A DNA stretch of 5,164 nt, taken from positions 1-5,164 of the forward strand of contig CAMTPD010000169.1 in assembly GCA_947074265.1 (NCBI GenBank), written 5' to 3'. Of this stretch, positions 1-5,164 are shown one piece after another (within the stretch, counting starts at the first letter, position 1; each line of letters begins with the position of its first letter). Origin of the DNA: an uncultured Porphyromonadaceae bacterium. GTDB lineage: Bacteria; Bacteroidota; Bacteroidia; Bacteroidales; CAMTPD01. The notes beneath the pieces are model-generated. The model was not told the DNA's origin. It searched no databases and was given only the letters and a program-made list of their open reading frames with translations. The position numbers were made by a program, and so were the translations under genes.

Positions 1-465
1 GGTATTTGCATACGTTGCTTCAATCAAAGCCTGATCATCTTTGCCCGAAATCTTATTTTTGTTGCATACATAAACTAAGTTGACAGGTGCAGATGCAACA
101 AACTCTTGTGTTCCGGCAAAACTTCTCAAGTCCTTTTTTGACACTTCTATCAATGAGTTTGCTTTAGCATCGTACAGATATGTTCCTTTTTTCAACAAGA
201 CATAAACGTCAATTTCTTGTCTGTCTCTAGAGGATGGAGCAGTACGTTTGTTTTCACGATTAAAACCCCAGGCAGCCCAAAGCAGGTTTGAAAGAGTTTG
301 GTCTGATAAGTCTTTATTCGCGAAAGCACGGTTCGACTGTCTTTCATTAAGCACTTCCATAAGTGGTTTACCTCCGGTCTTCTGCGGAGCCGGTAATTTG
401 ATATTTTGTGCCGAAGCACCAATGCTCAGGCAGGCAATAGCTGCCGATACTAAAAACTTCTTCAT
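1..465 (-). CDS. Exported nitroreductase-like (SagB/ThcOx-type) flavoprotein, N-terminal part
   Basis: The frame reads from ATG at 465-463 to the left edge with no stop, giving the first 155 residues; the C-terminal part lies outside the window. Residues 1-20 form a classic signal peptide: Lys-Lys, a hydrophobic stretch, then A-S-A before Q20, so export from the cytoplasm is predicted. The mature part opens with L-P-A-P-Q-K-T-G-G and then E-R-Q-S-N-R-A-F (about residues 41-48), which fits the FMN-phosphate-binding R-x-S-x-R-x-F motif of the nitroreductase fold. It continues with L-S-N-L-L-W-A-A-W-G-F-N-R and a T-A-P-S-S-R-D-R segment, the hallmark start of SagB/ThcOx-type nitroreductase-like proteins. 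By family it would bind FMN and carry out NAD(P)H-linked or oxidase chemistry; the substrate is unknown. It is divergent from the glycosidase, with no obvious metabolic link. The family call is firm; the function is open. Confidence 0.88.
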   Translation of the reverse strand, partial: MKKFLVSAAIACLSIGASAQNIKLPAPQKTGGKPLMEVLNERQSNRAFANKDLSDQTLSNLLWAAWGFNRENKRTAPSSRDRQEIDVYVLLKKGTYLYDAKANSLIEVSKKDLRSFAGTQEFVASAPVNLVYVCNKNKISGKDDQALIEATYANT

Positions 466-556
466 GAGTAAACTGATTGTTAAGGTGAAATTGTATTTGA
501 TATTATAACTTATATAATTCGATCAAGCCATAGAATGGCATCTTTGTTTTTTATTG

Positions 557-583
557 CAAAATAAGCATTATTACTATTTCAAA
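557..583 (-). promoter_or_regulatory. Candidate Bacteroidetes-type promoter for the flavoprotein gene
   Basis: On the minus strand a TTTG (583-580) is followed after 15 bases by TTATTTTG (564-557), one mismatch from the Bacteroidetes -7 consensus TAnnTTTG. The spacer is a little shorter than usual. It would give a leader of roughly 85 bases before the ATG at 465. The -33 element overlaps that proposed for the divergent glycosidase promoter, so the two units may compete for or share regulation. This is motif matching by eye in A/T-rich DNA and is weak on its own. Confidence 0.3.
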
Positions 584-604
584 GATTTATATTTTATAAA
601 TTTG
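577..604 (+). promoter_or_regulatory. Candidate Bacteroidetes-type promoter for the GH89 gene
   Basis: TAAATTTG at 597-604 matches the Bacteroidetes primary-sigma -7 element TAnnTTTG exactly. TTTC at 577-580, 16 bases upstream, is one mismatch from the -33 TTTG. Transcription would begin near 611 and give an unusually long leader of about 138 bases before the ATG at 749. That leader contains the G-rich patch, the AGGAGG and the small reading frames described separately. The -7 match is good and the -33 is imperfect. Confidence 0.42.
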
Positions 605-645
605 TTTTTCGAAGTCTCAATAATTATACATTTCGCTAACTGTGA

Positions 646-696
646 ATGGACGTAATAAGGATTCCCGGGAAGGGAGAGGAGGCTAGCTTACCATGA
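646..696 (+). other. Possible 16-codon upstream reading frame in the GH89 leader
   Basis: ATG at 646 opens a short frame of 16 codons (M-D-V-I-R-I-P-G-K-G-E-E-A-S-L-P) ending in TGA at 694-696. Its stop overlaps the ATG of a second mini-frame at 693 in an ATGA junction, the arrangement used for coupled translation. No Shine-Dalgarno precedes this first ATG and no protein family is recognisable. It may be chance. It is listed because the overlap and the downstream AGGAGG are unusual for a Bacteroidales leader. Confidence 0.2.
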
Positions 697-707
697 AAAT
701 ATTTTAA
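677..707 (+). promoter_or_regulatory. Perfect Shine-Dalgarno plus four-codon mini-frame in the GH89 leader
   Basis: AGGAGG at 677-682 lies 10 bases before ATG at 693, which opens the frame M-K-I-F and stops at TAA 705-707. The segments 684-690 and 709-715 can pair as a 7-bp stem (one G-U) that places the mini-frame's start in the loop. Bacteroidales genes rarely use Shine-Dalgarno sequences, and the real start at 749 has none, so the motif stands out. A role as a leader peptide or ribosome standby site is inference; it may also be a coincidental purine run. Confidence 0.28.
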
Positions 708-748
708 ATGAGCTATTCATCTATTATACTAACTAAACACAATATCCA

Positions 749-3256
749 ATGAAAAAGACAAAGCAGGTTTTTGTTGCTCTCGCTTTGATTGCAACAAATG
801 TATTATCTGCGCAAAAACCTTCGGCATCGAGTGCTTTGCAAGTAATTGAGCGAGCAACGCAACAGTCCGATTTGCCGGTAAAATTAAAGCTAAAGAAAAA
901 CAAGCAACAAACTTACTTTACACATCAAGTAGAAAACGGTGTTTTGACAATTGAGGGCAGTAGTCCGGTAGCTCTTTGTAAGGGATTTTACGATTATGCA
1001 AAACAGAATCAACTAGGTATATACAGTTGGTCGGGAAGTAATCTTCGAGTTCCGCAGCAATTGGAAACGAGTTCGACTAAAACCGTAGTCTCTCCATTCG
1101 AAAGCCATTATAATTTTAATGTCGTAACCTATGGGTATACCATGCCTTATTGGGATTGGGCACGTTGGGAGCAAGAAATAGATTGGATGGCATTGCACGG
1201 TATTGATATGCCGTTGACATTGGTAGCATACGAAGCTATTATTGCACGAGTATGGGAGAAAATGGGACTAACCAAAGAAGAAATAAACAGCTATTTTGTG
1301 GGGCCGGCTCATCTTCCATGGATGCGTATGGGAAATATCAGTGGTATCGACGGCCCGCTTACCGAGGAGTGGCATAAAGGTCAGGTTAAGCTTCAACACA
1401 AGATACTTACACGTATGCGCGAATTGGGTATGAAGCCTATTTGTCCGGGTTTCCCCGGCTTTGTACCTCCGGCGTTTAAGCGCGTGCATCCCGAATTGGA
1501 ACTTATTCAAACACATTGGGGCGGTGCTTTTCACAACTGGATGATTTCGCCACAAGAACCTTTGTTTAGTGAAATCGGTACTGCATTTATCAAAGAATGG
1601 GAAAAAGAGTTTGGAAAGAACGATCGTTATCTAGTCGACAGCTTCAATGAAATGGAGATTCCGTTTCCCGAAAAAGGAACCAAAGAGCGCTATGAACTTG
1701 TAGCATCCTACGGCGATAAAGTCTATCAAAGTATTAAAAAAGGAAATCCGGAAGCAATATGGGTAATGCAAGGATGGATGTTTGGTTACCAACGTCATAT
1801 TTGGGACTACGAAACACTTCAGGCATTAGTATCTAAAGTGCCCGATCATAAAATGCTTTTGCTCGACTTGGCGGTCGACTATAACAAACATTTCTGGAAG
1901 TCGGAAGTAAACTGGGATTTCTATAAAGGCTTTTACAATAAGCCATGGGTATATAGTGTGATTCCGAATATGGGCGGGAAGACCGGACTTACCGGTATGC
2001 TCGACTTCTATGCCAACGGTCATTTGGAGGCGCTACGTTCTCCCAATAAAGGTCAATTAGTAGCTCACGGTTTGGCACCAGAAGGTATTGAGAATAACGA
2101 AGTAATTTACGAACTCTATACCGATGCAGGTTGGAACAACTCTGAGATGGATGTAGAGAAGTGGTTAGAAAACTATTCGCTCAATCGATACGGAAGCTGT
2201 CCGCCTGAAGTTGCAACCTGTTGGTCACTGCTTCGTAAATCAGTTTACGGAACATTTACCGACCATCCGCGTTACAATTGGCAGTTTCGTCCTGGTACCG
2301 TAGCAAACGGAAGTATCAACTTGGATTCTACTTTCTTTATCGGTCTCGAAAGTTTTGCAAAAGCGGCACCACAAATGAAGGATGCTCCATTGTATCGTGT
2401 CGATTTAGCAGAATTCACAGCACTTTATTTAGGCGGAAAAGCAGAATTGCTAGTCAAGGTAATAGACCAATGCTATCTGAATCGAGATACAGCGGCGGCA
2501 ATCAAATACGAAAAAGACTTCGAGACCGTATTATTGGGTATCGACCGTTTACTCAGTACACATCCTACACTAAATTTGGAGCGATGGGTTGAGTATGCAC
2601 GTAACCAAGGTGCAACTCCCGAGTTGAAAGATAAGTACGAAAGCAATGCCAAACGGATTGTTACAATCTGGGGGCCTCCGGTCGATGACTATTCTGCCCG
2701 AGTTTGGTCCGGTTTGGTTCGTGACTATTATCTTCCACGTTGGCAGCATTATTTTGCATCGCGAAAAAACAATGTACGTTTCGACTTTCCATCATGGGAG
2801 TGCAATTGGGTAGAAAAGTCGAAAGGTCTTTCCAAAGCAGATAAACCAAATGATGTGGTAAAGACCGCACAAGAATTAATTGCTTTAGCTTCGGAAATCA
2901 CTCCGGCATTGCTTCAAGAAGTAAACACACAACGAGTAGGAGTGTGGTCGTTTAAGCAACAAGGCAACGAAACATTTGTATTCACGATACCGGCAGGTAA
3001 ATTAGCATCCTTAAAAGGGATACAAATCGGCAGGTTTAATGGTGACGGGGAGGCAACAGTTTCTGCTCTTTCGATCGAAGTAGACGGTACTATTGCTTTA
3101 AATTCTACACAAACGCAAACGATCAGTACAGGTCAGGCTGTGGTTGTTTATCCTGTAAGTTTATCTCCAGATATAAAAGCCAACAACAGTTGTGAGTTGA
3201 AAGTAACCTTGCAAGGTTCTAACATATCAGGCGACATTGTTTTATTAGATAAATAA
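749..3256 (+). CDS. Exported alpha-N-acetylglucosaminidase, glycoside hydrolase family 89
   Basis: This complete 835-residue enzyme hydrolyses terminal alpha-linked N-acetylglucosamine from glycans; known family targets include heparan sulfate ends (human NAGLU) and alpha-1,4-GlcNAc caps of mucin. Residues 1-21 are a signal peptide (K-K-T-K, hydrophobic core, V-L-S-A before Q22) without a lipobox cysteine, so a periplasmic or secreted location is expected. Residues about 25-110 fit the NAGLU N-terminal domain. About 120-460 are the TIM barrel, with Y-W-D-W-A-R-W-E at 134-141 and G-P-A-H-L-P-W-M-R-M-G-N at 185-196. About 465-725 are the helical C-terminal domain. E301 in D-S-F-N-E-M and E445 in A-P-E-G-I-E align with the acid/base and nucleophile glutamates (human E316 and E446). 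Residues about 730-835 are an added beta-rich domain. The start follows A/T-rich DNA, as usual in Bacteroidales. The substrate is inferred from the family only. Confidence 0.96.
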   Translation: MKKTKQVFVALALIATNVLSAQKPSASSALQVIERATQQSDLPVKLKLKKNKQQTYFTHQVENGVLTIEGSSPVALCKGFYDYAKQNQLGIYSWSGSNLRVPQQLETSSTKTVVSPFESHYNFNVVTYGYTMPYWDWARWEQEIDWMALHGIDMPLTLVAYEAIIARVWEKMGLTKEEINSYFVGPAHLPWMRMGNISGIDGPLTEEWHKGQVKLQHKILTRMRELGMKPICPGFPGFVPPAFKRVHPELELIQTHWGGAFHNWMISPQEPLFSEIGTAFIKEWEKEFGKNDRYLVDSFNEMEIPFPEKGTKERYELVASYGDKVYQSIKKGNPEAIWVMQGWMFGYQRHIWDYETLQALVSKVPDHKMLLLDLAVDYNKHFWKSEVNWDFYKGFYNKPWVYSVIPNMGGKTGLTGMLDFYANGHLEALRSPNKGQLVAHGLAPEGIENNEVIYELYTDAGWNNSEMDVEKWLENYSLNRYGSCPPEVATCWSLLRKSVYGTFTDHPRYNWQFRPGTVANGSINLDSTFFIGLESFAKAAPQMKDAPLYRVDLAEFTALYLGGKAELLVKVIDQCYLNRDTAAAIKYEKDFETVLLGIDRLLSTHPTLNLERWVEYARNQGATPELKDKYESNAKRIVTIWGPPVDDYSARVWSGLVRDYYLPRWQHYFASRKNNVRFDFPSWECNWVEKSKGLSKADKPNDVVKTAQELIALASEITPALLQEVNTQRVGVWSFKQQGNETFVFTIPAGKLASLKGIQIGRFNGDGEATVSALSIEVDGTIALNSTQTQTISTGQAVVVYPVSLSPDIKANNSCELKVTLQGSNISGDIVLLDK
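2941..3253 (+). other. C-terminal accessory beta-rich domain of the GH89 enzyme
   Basis: The last hundred or so residues (about 731-835) follow the conserved NAGLU C-terminal domain. They read as short alternating hydrophobic and polar strands (E-T-F-V-F-T-I, A-T-V-S-A-L-S-I-E-V, A-V-V-V-Y-P-V, C-E-L-K-V-T-L, G-D-I-V-L-L) separated by Gly/Asn/Asp turns. This resembles a small beta-sandwich, as found in carbohydrate-binding or Ig-like add-ons. It lacks the conserved ending of a type IX secretion signal as far as I can judge. Carbohydrate binding is a guess from position and strand pattern. Confidence 0.5.
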
Positions 3257-3302
3257 GATGTAAATCGAACACGTCTCTTTTTTTATTGAGATCTCTCCTG
3301 TT

Positions 3303-3345
3303 GAAAGCTCTGTATCGAAAGCACGCCTTTCTTTACAGAGCTTTT
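3303..3345 (+). terminator. Two-tier terminator hairpin after the GH89 gene
   Basis: AAAGCTCTGTA (3304-3314) pairs perfectly with TACAGAGCTTT (3334-3344), and G3303-T3345 can add a wobble. Inside, GAAAG (3317-3321) pairs with CTTTC (3327-3331) around a CACGC loop, giving an outer 11-bp and an inner 5-bp stem split by a 2x2 internal loop. The 3' arm ends in TTTT followed by C-T-T. It starts 47 bases after the glycosidase stop, which fits an intrinsic terminator isolating that unit from the next gene. Confidence 0.75.
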
Positions 3346-3416
3346 CTTGTGATAAAATCCAACCATGCAACATTTTGGGGAATACAACCGTTTCATAAAA
3401 AAGAAGAGACATTGGT

Positions 3417-3764
3417 ATGCATTGGGAATGGTATAAAGAAGTGCTGAGTTTTATGGCTACCGTGATTAGTGCGGTGAGTTTGGTAATTGTGGTTTACGGT
3501 ACCTTGATTGGGTTTGTGGCCTTTGTGCGCAATGAGTGGCGACGACGCAACGGAACTTTCGAGATGGTAACGATACGTCGTATTCGTGTAGAGTGCGGTA
3601 GTTATTTGCTGCTAGGGCTAGAGTTTCTGATTGCATCCGATATTCTCGAAACTGTATTAAAACCCGGACTAAATGAGCTTACTATTTTGGGCGGAATCGT
3701 TGTGGTTCGAATTATTCTTTCATATTTCCTAAATCGCGAGATCAAAGAGTTGAAAGAAGAATAA
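3417..3764 (+). CDS. DUF1622 family small integral membrane protein
   Basis: This is a complete 115-residue protein with three predicted membrane helices at about residues 12-37, 61-81 and 88-105. A basic loop lies between the first two (R-N-E-W-R-R-R-N at 38-45, then I-R-R-I-R at 53-57), which the positive-inside rule would place in the cytoplasm. The core G-S-Y-L-L-L-G-L-E-F-L-I-A-S-D-I (61-76), followed by a V-V-R-I-I-L-S-Y-F-L-N-R-E-I stretch (96-109), is the recognisable signature of DUF1622, a widespread family with no assigned function. The length is normal for the family and the charged K/E tail is intact. It lies 160 bases after the glycosidase, beyond a terminator, and 141 bases before the acyltransferase. 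Neither neighbour suggests its job. No Shine-Dalgarno is seen; the start is the first in-frame ATG giving the family-typical N-terminus. Confidence 0.88.
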   Translation: MHWEWYKEVLSFMATVISAVSLVIVVYGTLIGFVAFVRNEWRRRNGTFEMVTIRRIRVECGSYLLLGLEFLIASDILETVLKPGLNELTILGGIVVVRIILSYFLNREIKELKEE

Positions 3765-3782
3765 CTAGGAAAAGTATCGGTA

Positions 3783-3821
3783 ACCCTCTTGTATGTTTTA
3801 TAGCAATCTTTTAAGAAGGGT
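3783..3821 (+). terminator. Weak possible terminator after the DUF1622 gene
   Basis: ACCCTCTT (3783-3790) can pair with AAGAAGGGT (3813-3821) as eight base pairs with one bulged A, around a 22-base loop. It is followed by ATTTCGTGTTT rather than a clean T-run. It sits 18 bases past the stop codon. The long loop and imperfect stem make it an uncertain terminator, so read-through into the acyltransferase gene remains possible. Confidence 0.33.
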
Positions 3822-3861
3822 ATTTCGTGTTTAATAATTAGGATTCGGGTTGTATAATGTT

Positions 3862-3869
3862 GACTTTTG
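3862..3869 (+). promoter_or_regulatory. Possible -7 element upstream of the acyltransferase gene
   Basis: GACTTTTG is one mismatch from the Bacteroidetes -7 consensus TAnnTTTG and lies 36 bases before the ATG at 3906. I see no convincing TTTG about 16-20 bases further upstream. A TATAAT at 3853-3858 resembles the proteobacterial -10, but Bacteroidales primary sigma factors do not normally recognise it. Independent transcription of the acyltransferase is plausible but weakly supported. Confidence 0.25.
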
Positions 3870-3905
3870 TGAAAGTATTTTTTCTTTTCTTCAAAAACAA
3901 TATTT

Positions 3906-5075
3906 ATGACTCGAAACTTAACTGATGACAACCGAATGGTATGGCTCGACGTGGTACGTTGTATAGCAATGCTAATGGTAATCGGGGTGCATTGTATAGA
4001 CCCGTTCTATATATCTCCTACGATGCGCACGATTCCGGAGTACACACATTGGGCAGCCGTTTATGGCTCATTGTTGCGTCCTTCCGTTCCTTTATTTGTA
4101 ATGATGACCGGTTTGCTGTTGCTTCCGGTGCGTGCCGATAATCTGGGCAAATTCTACAAAAAGCGGATCTTCCGTGTTCTTTTCCCTTTCCTAATCTGGT
4201 CTGTACTTTACAGCATGTTTCCTTGGTTTACCGGTGTGCTGGGACTTCCCAAAGAAATCATTGGCGACTTCTTCTGCTATACGCAAGGGCACGAGTCGCA
4301 ATCACTTGTTGATTCACTGAAAGACGTGGCTATGATTCCGTTCAACTTCAGTCACAAGGAGAACCACATGTGGTATATCTACCTGCTGATCGGACTTTAT
4401 TTGTATATGCCTTTCTTCTCCGGATGGATCGGTACGGCAACTAAAAAGACCAAACAAGTGTTTCTGGTTATCTGGATTGTTTCATTATTTATCCCTTACA
4501 TTCGTGAGTACGTATCGACAATGTTGTTTGATCGCAACGGATATGTATTTGGTGCGGATACATGGAACGAATTCAATATGTTGTATTACTTTGCCGGATT
4601 CAACGGATACCTGCTATTGGGACATTACTTAAAGCAGGGTGTAAGTTGGAGTACATCGAAAACGTTACTGATAAGTGCGTTGATGTTTGCCGTAGGGTAT
4701 TATGTGACGTATACCGGATTTAGTACTACGGCTGCCAACCCACATGCTACGGAAACAGAGATGGAGCTTTACTTCACCTTCTGTAGTCCGAATGTATTGT
4801 TGATGACTGCCGCAGTATTTTTAGCACTGCAAAAAGTAACGGTATCTAATCCGGTAGTTGTGAAGATGCTGGCCAATATGACTAAATGTGGCTTTGGTAT
4901 TTACATGGTTCACTACTTTGTTGTGGGACCGTTTTTCCTATTGATCGGCCCATCGTCATTACCAATTCCGTTGCAAGTACCATTGATGGCGGTTTGTATC
5001 TTTGTATGCAGCTGGATTTTTACGGCATTGGTGTATAAAGTCATGCCAAATAAAGCTCATTATATAATGGGATAA
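3906..5075 (+). CDS. Acyltransferase family 3 integral membrane protein (probable O-acetyltransferase)
   Basis: This complete 389-residue protein has about ten hydrophobic helices (roughly 14-34, 51-73, 88-107, 153-173, 184-200, 225-242, 251-270, 293-309, 325-345, 357-378), matching the acyltransferase-3 (PF01757) fold. W-L-D-V-V-R-C-I opens the first helix; R18 and H29 form the R-x10-H motif linked to acyl transfer in this family. R-P-S-V-P-L-F-V-M-M-T-G (58-69), K-F-Y-K-K-R-I-F-R (82-90) and H-M-W-Y-I-Y-L-L-I-G-L-Y (154-165) are further family landmarks. Members move acetyl or other acyl groups from cytoplasmic donors to hydroxyls of surface glycans such as O-antigen, capsule or exopolysaccharide. 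No SGNH domain is fused, and no glycosyltransferases lie beside it in the window, so the acceptor is unknown. M11 is an alternative start; ATG 3906 follows typical A/T-rich sequence and keeps the polar N-terminal leader. Confidence 0.93.
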   Translation: MTRNLTDDNRMVWLDVVRCIAMLMVIGVHCIDPFYISPTMRTIPEYTHWAAVYGSLLRPSVPLFVMMTGLLLLPVRADNLGKFYKKRIFRVLFPFLIWSVLYSMFPWFTGVLGLPKEIIGDFFCYTQGHESQSLVDSLKDVAMIPFNFSHKENHMWYIYLLIGLYLYMPFFSGWIGTATKKTKQVFLVIWIVSLFIPYIREYVSTMLFDRNGYVFGADTWNEFNMLYYFAGFNGYLLLGHYLKQGVSWSTSKTLLISALMFAVGYYVTYTGFSTTAANPHATETEMELYFTFCSPNVLLMTAAVFLALQKVTVSNPVVVKMLANMTKCGFGIYMVHYFVVGPFFLLIGPSSLPIPLQVPLMAVCIFVCSWIFTALVYKVMPNKAHYIMG

Positions 5076-5089
5076 ACGCATTCGTTTAT
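5072..5089 (+). repeat. Small hairpin overlapping the acyltransferase stop codon
   Basis: ATAAACG (5072-5078) and CGTTTAT (5083-5089) are perfect inverted repeats around a CATT loop, and the stop codon TAA 5073-5075 lies within the left arm. No T-run follows, so it is not a terminator by itself. It may protect the message end together with the strong hairpin 25 bases downstream, or be chance. Confidence 0.4.
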
Positions 5090-5114
5090 AACGACGACTG
5101 AATTTATTTATAGT

Positions 5115-5156
5115 GAAGAGTGAATTGTCAGGTGCCGACCTGACGATTCACTCTTC
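5115..5156 (+). terminator. Strong terminator hairpin after the acyltransferase gene
   Basis: The arms 5115-5133 and 5138-5156 form a 19-bp stem with a single G-U wobble (T5126 with G5145) around a GCCG tetraloop. GTTTGTTT follows at the window edge. It lies 39 bases beyond the stop codon. Stem length, small loop and U-rich tail make it a convincing intrinsic terminator. A gene on the opposite strand just outside the window might share it, but the left side lacks a clean A-run. Confidence 0.85.
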
Positions 5157-5164
5157 GTTTGTTT

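Noticed and set aside
192..422. Minus-strand open frame of 76 codons
   Set aside because: It is the flavoprotein sequence read in the wrong frame; the correct frame starts at 465 and runs off the left edge.
248..508. Plus-strand open frame of 86 codons
   Set aside because: It lies antisense to the flavoprotein gene, which has a signal peptide and family motifs; the plus-strand product resembles nothing and runs into the divergent promoter region.
527..539. Small inverted repeat GCCAT-AGA-ATGGC in the flavoprotein leader
   Set aside because: A 5-bp stem with a 3-base loop in A/T-rich DNA is expected by chance and shows no other regulatory context.
696..705. Palindrome AAAATATTTT as a possible operator
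   Set aside because: It is a simple A/T palindrome in A/T-rich DNA, with no second copy and no regulator gene nearby.
2278..2592. Plus-strand 104-codon frame inside the glycosidase gene
   Set aside because: It is a shifted-frame shadow of the GH89 coding sequence with Arg/Ser-rich composition and no recognisable domain.
3270..3299. T-run with flanking TCTC and GAGA as an additional terminator
   Set aside because: The stem is only four base pairs and the T-run lies in the loop; the hairpin at 3303-3345 is far better.
3853..3858. TATAAT resembling a proteobacterial -10 box
   Set aside because: Everything else points to Bacteroidales, whose primary sigma factor uses TAnnTTTG; no matching TTGACA lies at proper spacing.
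3602..3931. Minus-strand open frame of 109 codons across the DUF1622-acyltransferase gap
   Set aside because: It overlaps two well-supported plus-strand genes, has low-complexity basic and serine-rich composition and no family resemblance.

Overview
The window looks like chromosomal DNA from a Bacteroidales bacterium (Bacteroides, Parabacteroides, Dysgonomonas and relatives). Three things point there: protein families typical of that order, exported proteins whose signal peptides end in S-A-Q, and start codons preceded by A/T-rich sequence rather than a Shine-Dalgarno box. One upstream region also carries a perfect match to the Bacteroidetes -7 element TAnnTTTG. The genus cannot be fixed from this stretch.

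Layout. Bases 1-465 (minus strand) hold the N-terminal 155 codons of a secreted nitroreductase-like (SagB/ThcOx-type) flavoprotein that runs off the left edge. A 283-base divergent intergenic region (466-748) follows. It holds candidate back-to-back promoters and, in the leader of the next gene, an odd G-rich patch with a perfect AGGAGG and two tiny overlapping upstream reading frames. Bases 749-3256 (plus) encode a complete exported family GH89 alpha-N-acetylglucosaminidase with both catalytic glutamates and an extra C-terminal beta-rich domain. A two-tier terminator hairpin closes this unit. Bases 3417-3764 (plus) encode a small three-helix DUF1622 membrane protein. Bases 3906-5075 (plus) encode a complete polytopic acyltransferase-3 family membrane protein. 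A 19-bp terminator hairpin closes the window.

How the genes relate. Each gene seems to be largely its own transcription unit: the flavoprotein and the glycosidase diverge, a strong terminator follows the glycosidase, and 141 bases separate the last two genes, which could still be co-transcribed. The glycosidase would remove terminal alpha-linked GlcNAc from glycans (for example mucin O-glycan caps or heparan-type ends) outside the cytoplasm. The acyltransferase probably O-acylates a cell-surface glycan. No SusC/SusD pair, sigma/anti-sigma pair or hybrid sensor is visible, so this is not a recognisable polysaccharide utilisation locus within the window. I see no phage, insertion sequence, CRISPR, tRNA or rRNA, and no clear sign of a new multi-gene system. 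The most unusual features are the glycosidase leader and the exported nitroreductase.
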